64,000 nt of DNA from Alphaproteobacteria bacterium (GTDB lineage: Bacteria; Pseudomonadota; Alphaproteobacteria; SMXQ01): positions 1-64,000 of the forward strand of contig WHSO01000011.1 in NCBI GenBank assembly GCA_009380075.1, written 5' to 3'. The notes under the pieces are model-generated. The model searched no databases, was not told where the DNA came from, and was given only the letters and a program-made list of their open reading frames with translations. Shown here one piece after another: positions 34,256-42,974 of the stretch. Position 1 is the first letter of the stretch. Each line of letters begins with the position of its first letter. The position numbers and the translations under genes are program-made.

Positions 34256-35331
34256 AGGCTGATCGCTTCCGCCGGCAGCACCAGGGTGACGTCGCGGCCC
34301 CGGAGGCCGGCTGCCTCGGGCGGGCCGTAGATGGTCAGCAGCTCCTCGCCTACCCGCACCAGGCATTCGGTGCGCTCGCCCTGGTAGAGGACGGTTTCGA
34401 TGCGCCCGGGAAGACCGCCGTTGCCGCCCTCGACGGCGATCCGCACCTTCTCCGGACGGATCGCCACCATCACGTCGGTTCCCGCGGCGGGAAAGGCACG
34501 CGCACCGGCCGCGCAGGCGAGGGATCCCGGCGCGCGGGCGAGCTCGACGCGCGCGCCGCCGTTCTCCAGCGCCGCGACGCGGCCCGCCAGCGTGATGGTC
34601 TTGCCGAGGAAGTCACGGACGAATTCGGTCGCCGGGTTCTCGTACAGGTCGCGCGGCGGACCCAACTGTTCGATGCGGCCGAAGTTCATCAGCGCGATGC
34701 GGTCGGACAGGCTCAGCGCCTCGGACTGGTCGTGGGTGACGTAGATGAGCGTGAGGCCGAGGCGTTCCTGCAGGAGCTTGAGCTCGAACCGCATCTGCTC
34801 GCGCAGCTTGACGTCGAGGTTCGACAGCGGCTCGTCGAGCAGAAGGACCTCGGGTTCGTAGACCAGCGCGCGGGCCAGCGCCACGCGCTGCTGCTGGCCG
34901 CCCGACAGCTTGGGTGCATCGCGGTCGGCCTGGGCCTCGAGATCCACCAGCTTGAGGGCGCGCGCGACGCGGTCGCGGATGTCGGCGCCGGAGACGCCGC
35001 GAAGCTTGAGCGGATAGGCGACGTTGGCGGCCACCGTCATGTGCGGCCAGATGGCGTAGGACTGGAACACCATGCCCATGTTGCGTTTTTCCGGCGGCAG
35101 GTTGATGTGCCGTTCGGAGGAGAAGATCGTGTTGCCGGCGAGGCGGATCTCGCCCGCTTCGGCGTCCTCCAGACCCGCGATGATGCGGAGTGTCGTGGAC
35201 TTGCCGCACCCGGATGGGCCGAGGAGGGTGAACACCTCGCCCTTGCCGATGGAAAAGCCGATGTCCTCCAGCGCCCTGACGGAGCCGAACGACTTGCTGA
35301 GGCCGCGGATTTCGATTATCGGCTCGGGCAT
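34243..35331 (-). CDS. ABC transporter ATP-binding protein, copy 1 (iron/polyamine type)
   Basis: The 362-residue ATPase has Walker A GPSGCGKST near residue 39, the Q-loop FQSYAIWPHMT, signature LSGGQQQRVALARAL near residue 135, and Walker B VLLLDEPLSNLD. The C-terminal TOBE-like regulatory segment (GRVAALENGGARVELA ... VAIRPEKVRI) is typical of the FbpC/PotA group. It energises the permease at 32531. ATG at 35331 is preferred; a TTG 7 codons upstream is an alternative. It sits between the binding-protein and permease genes and is close to the copy at 41865. Confidence 0.94.
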   Translation of the reverse strand: MPEPIIEIRGLSKSFGSVRALEDIGFSIGKGEVFTLLGPSGCGKSTTLRIIAGLEDAEAGEIRLAGNTIFSSERHINLPPEKRNMGMVFQSYAIWPHMTVAANVAYPLKLRGVSGADIRDRVARALKLVDLEAQADRDAPKLSGGQQQRVALARALVYEPEVLLLDEPLSNLDVKLREQMRFELKLLQERLGLTLIYVTHDQSEALSLSDRIALMNFGRIEQLGPPRDLYENPATEFVRDFLGKTITLAGRVAALENGGARVELARAPGSLACAAGARAFPAAGTDVMVAIRPEKVRIAVEGGNGGLPGRIETVLYQGERTECLVRVGEELLTIYGPPEAAGLRGRDVTLVLPAEAISLWPR

Positions 35332-35398
35332 CGGTGCGCCGGACCGCGGCAAAGGGGCGCCGCGGTCCGTCCTGGTCTTGTGAACTCGTGAAGCGAGG

Positions 35399-36526
35399 CT
35401 ACTCTTTTTTCTTGGACCGCTTCTTCTTCTTTTTCGGCATCTCGGCCGTGATCGTCTCCTTGGCGATTTCCTGCAGCCGCATGCGGGTCTTGAAGCGGGA
35501 TTCTTCCTGGCCGTTGAAATACGTGACGCCCGGTCGCGGCGCCAAAGTGGGGTCGCCGGGCTTCACGTCGACGCGGCGCGAATTGCGCGGGACTCCGGCC
35601 CAGGCTTCCTGCCCCGCCTTGCTGAGCAGCCAGTTGACGTAAACCGCGGCTGCGTTCGGGTGCGGCGCCCTGTCGACGACACCCAGCGCCCCGAAACCCG
35701 AGCTCTGCTGCTGAATCTTGTAGAAGCTGTCGGGTAGGGGTTCCACGTTTTTGCCGAGGCCCTGCTTCTGGAAGACGGCGAGATCGTTCTCACCGACGCC
35801 GATACCGATGGGATAGCGTCCACGCACGACCCATTCCGCGAGCTGGCGGCGATTGGTTACGAAGACGATTTTCTGCTTGTAGAGGGCGCGGAGAAAATCC
35901 TCGCCGAAATTCTCGTAGATCGTCTGCGACGAGCCGTTGCCCGAGCCGTTGAAACGCGGATCGTCCCACACGATTTTCCCGGCGAACTCGGGCTTCAGCA
36001 GGTCCTTGATCGAGGTGATGGAGGACTTCTTGACGAAATCCCAGTTCACCTGGATCGGGTTCTGGGTCGTGCCATCGAACGTGTAGTAGTATTTTTTCTC
36101 GACATCCATCCAGCCGGCGTCGAACCCGCCCTGCCAGTGCTTGTCGTCCATCGTGTCCTTGGTCAGATACTGCCTGAGCGGCTGAAATACGCCGAGCGGC
36201 TTGAGCCGGCCGACCGCCGTGGACGGACCCGAAATCCATACGTCCCAGGCATAGATGTTGGCCTTTCGCTCGCGCAAAAGTTTGGGAGTATCGACGCGGC
36301 CGGAGGCCCCGGAAAACTGCACCCTGATGTCGGGGTGGGCCTTGTTGAAGGCGCCGACCAGGGCCTCGGCGTAACGCTTGCCGGGCGCGCCGTGGACGAC
36401 GACGGTACCTTCCTCGCGCGCCTTGGCGAGGACCGTGTTCCAGTCGTCCAGCGCCCGCGCTTCGCTTACCGGCCACGCCAGAATCGTCGCCGCGAGGGCG
36501 GCGATGGAGAGCTTGGAAAGATGCAT
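35399..36526 (-). CDS. ABC solute-binding protein (family 1, iron-type), poly-lysine C-terminus
   Basis: The 375-residue binding protein has a signal peptide (MHLSKLSIAALAATILAWPV, cleavage near ARA), then the family 1 core (VLAKAREEGTVVVHGAPGK, IVWDDPRFNGSGNGSS, PHPNAAAVYVNWLLSKAGQEAW). It is the likely receptor for the ATPase at 34243 and permease at 32531. The last 15 residues are MPKKKKKRSKKKE-like, unusual for a periplasmic protein. The typical Fe-binding Tyr pair of FbpA is not obvious, so iron transport is uncertain. ATG at 36526 follows GGGGAA. This is the first gene of the six-gene operon. Confidence 0.9.
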   Translation of the reverse strand: MHLSKLSIAALAATILAWPVSEARALDDWNTVLAKAREEGTVVVHGAPGKRYAEALVGAFNKAHPDIRVQFSGASGRVDTPKLLRERKANIYAWDVWISGPSTAVGRLKPLGVFQPLRQYLTKDTMDDKHWQGGFDAGWMDVEKKYYYTFDGTTQNPIQVNWDFVKKSSITSIKDLLKPEFAGKIVWDDPRFNGSGNGSSQTIYENFGEDFLRALYKQKIVFVTNRRQLAEWVVRGRYPIGIGVGENDLAVFQKQGLGKNVEPLPDSFYKIQQQSSGFGALGVVDRAPHPNAAAVYVNWLLSKAGQEAWAGVPRNSRRVDVKPGDPTLAPRPGVTYFNGQEESRFKTRMRLQEIAKETITAEMPKKKKKRSKKKE

Positions 36527-36746
36527 TTTCGGTTCCCCTGCCAGCGATTTTTCTTGTCGCATTTTGAGCGGCATTTATAGCCGACGCGAGCGTCGATGTC
36601 GAACCCCGCCCACTCCCAAACCTTGGTAGACCGTCATCGCCTGCCGATTTCCAAGCGCTTCGGCATGATTGCCTGTGACCGCGAAAATCTGTTTTGCGTT
36701 GCCGACGCTTACCCGTATGCCCGTTCCGGATGAGGGTCGGGTGCGC

Positions 36747-37964
36747 TCAGCCGCCCCGGACGAGGCCGGCCCGGCGCATGGTCGAGAGCGCCGGTACCAG
36801 CATCAGCATCAGCACCGCGCCGGTTATGTAGAACGCGAGTTCGATCCCGACGCCCTGCATCAGCGCGCCCATGCCGATGGGGACGACGACACCGATCAGG
36901 CGGTTCGTCGTGGTGCGCAGGCCCACCGCGTGGCCCTGACGGCTGCCGCTCGACTTCGACATGATCGAGATCATCAGCGGCTGGCTCATGCCCATGGTGA
37001 CGCCGCGCGTCGCCGTGACGAGCAGCAGCACGACGAAGGTCGTGAACATCGGCGTGATCGCGATCAGGACCACCGACAGCGCCACGGTGACGAACAGCAG
37101 GATCGGCGCACGCATGATCCGCGTCGCCGCCCGCGTCGCGAGGGCGGAAAAGCTTCCGGTCAGCGAATTGGCCGAGGCGAGAATGCCGATCAGCGTCCCC
37201 GTCATGCCGATCTCGTTCAGGTAGACGATGTAGAAGGACGATTTGATCCCGTTCCCCGAAATGCGGACCGCCGCCATCAACACGACGAAGGCGACCGCCG
37301 GCAGCGCCAGCATGCGGAACGCCTCGACATAGTCGGACGGTCGCGGCAGCAGGTCGCGCAGGCGCAGGCCGGTCGCGCCGCTTTCCTGCAGGATCGGTGC
37401 GTCCGGCGGCAGGATCTGCGCCGCCCACCACATGGCGATGCCGGGAAGGGTCAGGAGCGCGAAGCATGGCCACGGACCGAACAGGTCCCAGATCACGCCG
37501 ACCGCGGGCGGGCCGCCGAAAGAGCCGATGCGGCTGGCGAAGCTGAGCCTCCCCGAATGGCGGGTCGAGCCGCGCATGACCTGGCCGATCAGGGTCTGGG
37601 CACCGACCCAGCCCATGGTCGCGGCGAGGCCGTTGAGCATCTGCAGTGCGATCAGCGCCGGGATGAACGGCATCGCCGGGTAGAGCGGCGTCGTTATGAT
37701 CGCCACGAGGCCGAAGAACAGCAGCACCCGGCGGGTACCGATGCGGTCCATCAGCGCGCCGCCGTGAATGGCCAGCAGCAGCGGCAGGAACGAGCGCGCG
37801 CCGAGGATGAGGCCCAGGGTCAGCGGCGTCGGGTCCAGCGCCAGCGCCCACAGCGGCACCACGATGTTCATCATGTTGCTGATGCTGTTGGAGAACAGGC
37901 CCGCGCCATAGACCGCGAGCGTGGTCTTGAGCGGCAGGTCGTCGCCCGCGCGGATTTCGGTCAT
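36747..37964 (-). CDS. MFS transporter
   Basis: The 405-residue protein shows about 12 predicted transmembrane segments, with the MFS loop signature GGALMDRIGTRRVLLFFG near residues 60-77. It likely moves a small organic substrate across the inner membrane. It is similar over its length to the MFS protein at 56685 (shared GGAL-DR-G-R, GW-GAQTL motifs), suggesting duplication. ATG at 37964 follows GGGGAAGG; a longer frame was rejected. It lies divergently upstream of the interrupted LigB-like gene. The substrate is unknown. Confidence 0.92.
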   Translation of the reverse strand: MTEIRAGDDLPLKTTLAVYGAGLFSNSISNMMNIVVPLWALALDPTPLTLGLILGARSFLPLLLAIHGGALMDRIGTRRVLLFFGLVAIITTPLYPAMPFIPALIALQMLNGLAATMGWVGAQTLIGQVMRGSTRHSGRLSFASRIGSFGGPPAVGVIWDLFGPWPCFALLTLPGIAMWWAAQILPPDAPILQESGATGLRLRDLLPRPSDYVEAFRMLALPAVAFVVLMAAVRISGNGIKSSFYIVYLNEIGMTGTLIGILASANSLTGSFSALATRAATRIMRAPILLFVTVALSVVLIAITPMFTTFVVLLLVTATRGVTMGMSQPLMISIMSKSSGSRQGHAVGLRTTTNRLIGVVVPIGMGALMQGVGIELAFYITGAVLMLMLVPALSTMRRAGLVRGG

Positions 37965-37997
37965 GGGCCTTCCCCAAGGGCGCACCGACAAGACTGT

Positions 37998-38017
37998 ATT
38001 GCTTATTGTTGTGCAAT
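37998..38017. promoter_or_regulatory. Imperfect operator-like inverted repeat upstream of MFS gene
   Basis: attgc (37998-38002) and gcaat (38013-38017) are reverse complements around 10 AT-rich bases, in the divergent region between the MFS start (37964) and the LigB-like gene (38176). No binding protein is indicated. Confidence 0.25.
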
Positions 38018-38175
38018 CATGGGGCTCCGTCGGAGCCATGCGGCGCTTGAATCCACGTAATCGCGGATGCACAATCCCGTCAATCGCCAAAATTCATAAA
38101 CCGTCCGCGACCTTCGAAAAACCTTCGCGCCGGAAACAAAAACAACACGGCGCGGCCTGCGCCATGGAGGAAGAG

Positions 38176-39087
38176 ATGGCCAGGATCGTCGGCTGCATGG
38201 CCATGTCCCACGGGCCGCAACTACTGACACCGTCGGACAAGTGGCCGGAACTCCCGGCCCGTGCCAAGGGGCCCTTCAATCCGAAGCCCGGCATCGCCGG
38301 CTAAATCACCCTCGACGCCATGCGCGCCCACCAGGACCGCTGCAACGACGCGATCGCGAAGCTGCGCGACCAGCTCCAGGCGTGGAAGCCTGACACCATC
38401 GTCATCGTCGGCGACGACCAGCACGAGAACCTTCTCGACGACAACATCCCGCCCTTCACCCTGTTCATCGGGGACGAGGTCGACGCGACCCGCAAATATC
38501 GCTACTTCGGCACCGACATCGCAAGCCAGGCGATCCACTACAAGTCGAATGGCGCCCTCGCGCGCGAGATGCTGGAGGGCCTGATGGATGCGGGCTTCGA
38601 TCCGGCCTGGTCGAGGAAGACGCGCATGGAAGGCGGGCTCGGCCACGCCTTCGGGCGGGTGCTGGAATTCGTGCTGCCCCAGGCCGACGTGCCCATCGTC
38701 GCCATCATGGTGAATACCTACTATCCGCCGGCCCCCACGGCGGCGCGTTGTGTCGCGTTCGGCAAGGTGATCGGTGCCGTCGCGCGCCGTTCCGCCAATG
38801 CCGGGCGCGTCGTGTTCATCGGCTCGGGCGGGCTCAGCCACACCAGGATCGACGAAAAGCTCGACGCCGATTTCATCGCCGCGCTGGAATCGAACGACCT
38901 CGACTTCATGGCGTCGCTGCCGAACGATATCCTGGTCGCGGGCACGTCGGAGATCCGCAACTGGATGATTGCCGCGGCGGCGGCCGGGTCGGGCGGGCGA
39001 ATGGTGGATTACGTCCCCTGCTACCGCAATCCCGACGGGGTCGGCTGCGCCATGGGCTTCGCGTTCTGGGAGAAGACGGCGGCCTGA
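38176..39087 (+). pseudogene. LigB-family class III extradiol ring-cleavage dioxygenase, interrupted by an in-frame TAA
   Basis: Reading from ATG at 38176 (GGAGGAAGAG just before it), the frame begins MARIVGCMAMSHGPQLL, the usual N-terminus of LigB-type dioxygenases with the first iron-ligand His (about 12). It ends at TAA at 38302-38304 (codon 43). The same frame then continues without a gap as ITLDAMRAHQDRCNDAIAK to the stop at 39087. A second His is near residue 83 (DDQHEN) and a GSGGLSH motif near residue 222. Without the TAA the protein would be about 303 residues, the family length. Either a nonsense mutation, a sequencing error or stop readthrough is involved. These enzymes cleave protocatechuate, gallate or similar rings. 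Confidence 0.85.
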
Positions 39088-39110
39088 TCCGTCCGGGCCG
39101 GCCGGACAAG

Positions 39111-39141
39111 AAAAGGGCGGCACCGGAATCCGGTGCCGCCC
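39111..39141 (-). terminator. Strong intrinsic terminator between convergent genes
   Basis: A 13-base perfect stem (39115-39127 with 39129-39141) is followed on the minus strand by TTTT (39111-39114 read in reverse). It lies between the LigB-like gene and the end of the ABC binding-protein gene, and would end transcription of the latter. Confidence 0.85.
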
Positions 39142-39164
39142 TTCGTCGCGTTGCCGGTGCGCTG

Positions 39165-40277
39165 CTACTTGACCAGCTCGCGGATCAGGTTCTTGGCCTC
39201 GAGCATCGCGCCGGTGAAATCCTCGGTCTGACCGGACACCGCCTTCTTGTAGTTTTTCCAGTCGAGAAGACGGTTCGGATCGGCGACCGGAACGTCCTTG
39301 CGGCGGCTGTTGACCTTGACCTTCGGCATGATGTTCGCCTGAACCTTCTTCGACAGGATCCAGTTGACGAAGACGATGGTCGCGTTCGGGTGCGGCCGCG
39401 GGTTGAGGACCTGCAGCCCGTTGACGCCGACCGACCAGATGTCGAGGCCGGAAATCTTGCCCATGTCGAGTTTCACGCCGCGCTTGCGATAGGCGATGAT
39501 CTGGGAGTTGGGCAGGCCGATGCCGATCGGGTACTTGCCCGAGACGAACCAGTCCATGAGCTGGCGCGAATTCCTGACGATCACCGGCTGCTGCTTGGTG
39601 AAGAAGTCGCGGATGAAGTCGGCACCGAACGTCTTGTAGAGAAGCGCCATGCTGACTGCGGTCGAGCCGCCGCGCGGATTGGCCATGGCGACCTTGCCCT
39701 TCCACTTGGGGTCGAGCAGCTCGCGGATGTCCTTGATCTCGCCGTCCTTGATGAAGGCCCGGTTGGTGTGGGCGAGGGGGCTTTCGTAGGCGCCGAAGGA
39801 CGGCACGTATTTCCTGGCATTGTCCAGGAACATGTGGTCGAAGCCGCCGTGCCAGTTCGATTCGTCCGCCACCTCCGGCAGGATGAACATGGCACGGACG
39901 TCGGCCAGCCCGCCCGCCTTGGCGAGCGGATAGACCTGGGTGTCGGCGCCGCCGACGCGAAGGTCCCACAGATGCTTGCCGACCTCGCGCTCCTTGAGGA
40001 CACGCGGCCGGAAGTCGCGGCTGTTGAAGGGCGTAACCTTGATCCTGATCTTCGGATAGTCCTTGCCGAATTCCATCAGAAGCTGCTGCCACTGGCGTCC
40101 GGACGGACCGGCGACATCGAGCCCGCCCTCCTTGTTGGCGGCGGCGACGGTCTTGTCCCAGCGCGCCTTCCAGTCGTTCGCGGCGGCGGCCGGCAGCGCG
40201 GCAAGCACTGCCGCGGTGGCGGCGGCTCCGACAAGGGCGCGGGCGAAACCGCGTCGGCTCAGGCAAAGATGTCTCAT
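39165..40277 (-). CDS. ABC solute-binding protein (family 1, iron-type), Tat-exported, copy 2
   Basis: The 370-residue protein begins with a twin-arginine leader (LSRRGFARALVGAAATAAVLAAL), so it is probably exported folded. The binding-protein body follows (PSGRQWQQLLMEFGKDYPKIRIK, YPIGIGLPNSQIIAYRKRG, RPHPNATIVFVNWILS). It resembles the binding protein at 35399 in the second half and probably serves the ATPase and permease at 41865-44695, although it lies on the opposite strand. ATG at 40277 with GGGAGA upstream is preferred over an earlier ATG at 40301. The Rieske gene precedes it on the same strand; the terminator at 39111 follows. Confidence 0.88.
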   Translation of the reverse strand: MRHLCLSRRGFARALVGAAATAAVLAALPAAAANDWKARWDKTVAAANKEGGLDVAGPSGRQWQQLLMEFGKDYPKIRIKVTPFNSRDFRPRVLKEREVGKHLWDLRVGGADTQVYPLAKAGGLADVRAMFILPEVADESNWHGGFDHMFLDNARKYVPSFGAYESPLAHTNRAFIKDGEIKDIRELLDPKWKGKVAMANPRGGSTAVSMALLYKTFGADFIRDFFTKQQPVIVRNSRQLMDWFVSGKYPIGIGLPNSQIIAYRKRGVKLDMGKISGLDIWSVGVNGLQVLNPRPHPNATIVFVNWILSKKVQANIMPKVKVNSRRKDVPVADPNRLLDWKNYKKAVSGQTEDFTGAMLEAKNLIRELVK

Positions 40278-40328
40278 CGTAAAGTCTCCCGTTCCTTTCA
40301 AACCTGCTTCAGGCCCCAGCCGGCGCCG

Positions 40329-41609
40329 CTACTCCGCCGCCTGCGGCTTCTGGACCCGCGATTTCCAGTATTCCTTGGGATCGACGCCCTTTGGAATCAC
40401 CTCCGACACGACGACGACATGGGAGCGGTCGCGCCTGGCGGGATCGCGGATGACGCCGCGGGGCTCCTTGCCTTCCGCAACGTCGGCGATCGCCTCGAGG
40501 ATCTGGTGCCGCGCCCGCACGATGATGCGGTCGCTGGTGGCCAGATGCTCCTGGGTGCGGTCGCTGATGGGGCCCATGCTTTCGGTGGCGAAGGCGTCGT
40601 GGACGTTGAACGACCCGCCCATGCCGGTGAAGTTTTCCGTCCGCATCGCTTCCCGGCTCTGGAAGTAGCGATTGTCCAGGCTGCGGCGGGTCACGCCGTC
40701 GGGGCCGGTCACATTGCCGATGCGGGTGCGGTACTTTTCCTTGTCCAGCGGCCGCACGCGGTTGTAGACGAAATCGAACCGCATGTTGTGATAGTCGTCG
40801 ATGGGCACGTGCCAGTGCACCGCATAGCCTTCGTTCACGCGCCCCTCGTTGCCGACGATGGCGGCGGAACACGGCATGATGAAGTTGGTGATGCGCAGGT
40901 ATTGCTTGTCGTCGTCGGCGCCGCGTACGGAGAAGATCCGGATTCCGTAGTCGGTCGGTTCCAGATCGAGACGCGGGCGGCGTTCCTCGGCGTAGAACAC
41001 GTCGGCGGACTTGGTGCTGCCGGGGACCGGCCGGGTATCCACCCGCGTGAGCGGCCGGTGCAGGTAGCTGAGGTGCACCGGGTCGATGTTGCCTTCCAGT
41101 GCCTGGAGGTAATTGCACTCGATCACGGTCCGCAGGTGGAAGCGGTGCGCTTCCGGCGCGTTGAGGAATTCCCAGTCGGGAAATTCCGGCGGTGTGTCCC
41201 TGCCGAGGTAGGCGAAGATCATCCCGCCCTTCTCGACCAGAGGATAGGACAGCGCCTTGACCTCGTTCTTGTAGGTGCTTTCCGGCGGCTCGCCCGGTTG
41301 CTCCAGGCAGTTACCGGCAACGTCGTAAAGCCACCCGTGGTAAAGGCAGCGCAGCCCGCCGTCCTCGATGCGCCCGAAGCTTAGGTCGGCGCAGCGATGC
41401 GGGCAGCCACGCTGCAACAGCCCGACCCGGCCCGCTTCGTCGCGGAACAGTACCAGCCTCTCGCTCAGGATCGTGACCGGCAACGGTGCCCCGCCCTGGG
41501 GCAGTTCCTCGCTCAGCCCGACCGGCAGCCAGTAGCGGCGCATCATGTTGCCGCCGGGCGTGCCGGGACCGGTGCGACACATCAATTCGGTTTCTTCACG
41601 CGTGGTCAT
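40329..41609 (-). CDS. Rieske non-heme iron oxygenase alpha subunit, copy 2
   Basis: The 426-residue protein has the Rieske motif CPHRCADLSFGRIEDGGLRC, then LYHGW, near residues 69-93, and the catalytic iron site EGNIDPVHLSYLH near residue 184. Overall similarity to the copies at 30243 and 48503 is clear. It is closest in layout to copy 1 (both with the TGPGTPGG N-terminus). It should hydroxylate or demethylate an aromatic carboxylate. No reductase gene is nearby, so electrons must come from a partner encoded elsewhere. TGAGGAAT precedes the ATG. It is divergent from the ABC ATPase at 41865 and upstream of the Tat-exported binding protein. Confidence 0.93.
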   Translation of the reverse strand: MTTREETELMCRTGPGTPGGNMMRRYWLPVGLSEELPQGGAPLPVTILSERLVLFRDEAGRVGLLQRGCPHRCADLSFGRIEDGGLRCLYHGWLYDVAGNCLEQPGEPPESTYKNEVKALSYPLVEKGGMIFAYLGRDTPPEFPDWEFLNAPEAHRFHLRTVIECNYLQALEGNIDPVHLSYLHRPLTRVDTRPVPGSTKSADVFYAEERRPRLDLEPTDYGIRIFSVRGADDDKQYLRITNFIMPCSAAIVGNEGRVNEGYAVHWHVPIDDYHNMRFDFVYNRVRPLDKEKYRTRIGNVTGPDGVTRRSLDNRYFQSREAMRTENFTGMGGSFNVHDAFATESMGPISDRTQEHLATSDRIIVRARHQILEAIADVAEGKEPRGVIRDPARRDRSHVVVVSEVIPKGVDPKEYWKSRVQKPQAAE

Positions 41610-41864
41610 GGAAAATTCCTCACCGTTCCGCCAAGCCTTGTCCGGCAGGTCATTTTTGATTTGGGAAAACGCTTTCGAATACTAAAGTACGGAAGATAAA
41701 ATGCGGGGTCAAGAAACCGCGCGGTTGCAGATCCCGCCGCCGCAGGTGTCGTGCCGCGTCCGCCGGACGCAGATGCGAAGCGTTTTCGCCGTTTTTCCGG
41801 CCGGGCCGGCGGCGAGCAATAGTGAAGGGCCGGGGCATACCCGGCCGGGGGGAGGCCTGTCATA

Positions 41865-42974
41865 GTGACCGCCGGCGACGCGTCGCCTTTTCTCGGGCTG
41901 GCGCATATCTCCAAGCTGTTCGGCTCGTTCCGTGCCGTCGACGACCTCAGCCTCGGTATCGTCGAGGGCGAGGTCTATGCCCTGCTCGGGCCTTCGGGCT
42001 GCGGCAAGTCGACGACGTTGCGCCAGATCGCCGGTCTCGACTCCCCCGATACCGGCACCATCACGCTCCGCGGCAACGTGCTTTTTTCCGCGGCCGACGA
42101 CGTCTTCGTGCCGCCACAGAAGCGCAACATGGGAATGGTGTTCCAGTCCTACGCCATCTGGCCGCACCTGACGGTGGGGGAGACGGTGGCCTACCCGCTT
42201 CGGCTGCGGCGCGTCGCCGGTGCCGAGGTCGAACGTGCCGTGCACGGCATCCTCGCCCAGGTCGGCCTCGACGGTTTTGCCGACCGGCCCTCGACCACGC
42301 TGTCCGGCGGCCAGCAGCAACGTGTCGCGCTGGCCCGGGCGCTGGTCTACAAACCGGACGTTCTCCTGCTCGATGAACCCTTCAGCAATCTCGACGTCAA
42401 GTTGCGCGAACAGATGCGCGTCGAGCTCAAGCTGCTGCAGCGCCAGGTCGGCGTGACCGTGATCCTAGTCACCCACGACCAGTCGGAGGCGCTGTCGCTG
42501 GCCGACCGCGTCGCGGTCATGAACGCGGGCCGCATCGAGCAGGTGGGCGATCCGGTGGAGCTCTACGAAAATCCTGTGAGCCCCTTCGTGCGCGATTTCA
42601 TCGGGCTATCCACGTGCTTTGACGTGACCGTCAGCGCGCAGCGCGGGGACGAGGCCGAAGTGCGATTTGACGGCGGCGACACCTCCTTCGTCTCCGGCGC
42701 CTTTCGCGGGGTGACGCCGGTTCCGGGTGCGAAGCTTGTCGCCGCCATACGCCCCGAAAGCATCGAGATCGTGCGCGGCTCCGGTGCTGTGGGCGCCAAC
42801 CGCCTTGCCGGCACTGTCGAAACGCTCCTCTTCATCGGCGACCGGTTCGAATGTCACGTACGGGCGGGTGGGCTCCGCTTCCTCGTCTATGTGCCGCGGA
42901 GCGATCGCCTGCGCGAAGGCGACGCCGTGACGCTTCATGTTCCGAAGGATGCGCTTTCGCTATGGCCGAAGTAG
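41865..42974 (+). CDS. ABC transporter ATP-binding protein, copy 2 (iron/polyamine type)
   Basis: The 369-residue ATPase has Walker A GPSGCGKSTTLRQ near residue 46, FQSYAIWPHLT (Q-loop), signature LSGGQQQRVALARAL near residue 146, and Walker B VLLLDEPFSNLDVKL. A C-terminal TOBE-like region follows. It is very similar in layout to the ATPase at 34243. The start is GTG with GGGGGGAGG upstream. The gene overlaps the fused permease by 13 bases and begins the eleven-gene plus-strand cluster. The natural binding-protein partner is likely the Tat-exported protein at 39165. Confidence 0.93.
   Translation: MTAGDASPFLGLAHISKLFGSFRAVDDLSLGIVEGEVYALLGPSGCGKSTTLRQIAGLDSPDTGTITLRGNVLFSAADDVFVPPQKRNMGMVFQSYAIWPHLTVGETVAYPLRLRRVAGAEVERAVHGILAQVGLDGFADRPSTTLSGGQQQRVALARALVYKPDVLLLDEPFSNLDVKLREQMRVELKLLQRQVGVTVILVTHDQSEALSLADRVAVMNAGRIEQVGDPVELYENPVSPFVRDFIGLSTCFDVTVSAQRGDEAEVRFDGGDTSFVSGAFRGVTPVPGAKLVAAIRPESIEIVRGSGAVGANRLAGTVETLLFIGDRFECHVRAGGLRFLVYVPRSDRLREGDAVTLHVPKDALSLWPK

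Noticed and set aside
32522-34330. 602-codon plus-strand frame opposite the ABC permease
   Set aside because: Composition is dominated by Arg, His, Gln and Asp, as expected for the complement of a membrane-protein gene. The minus strand has the true permease.
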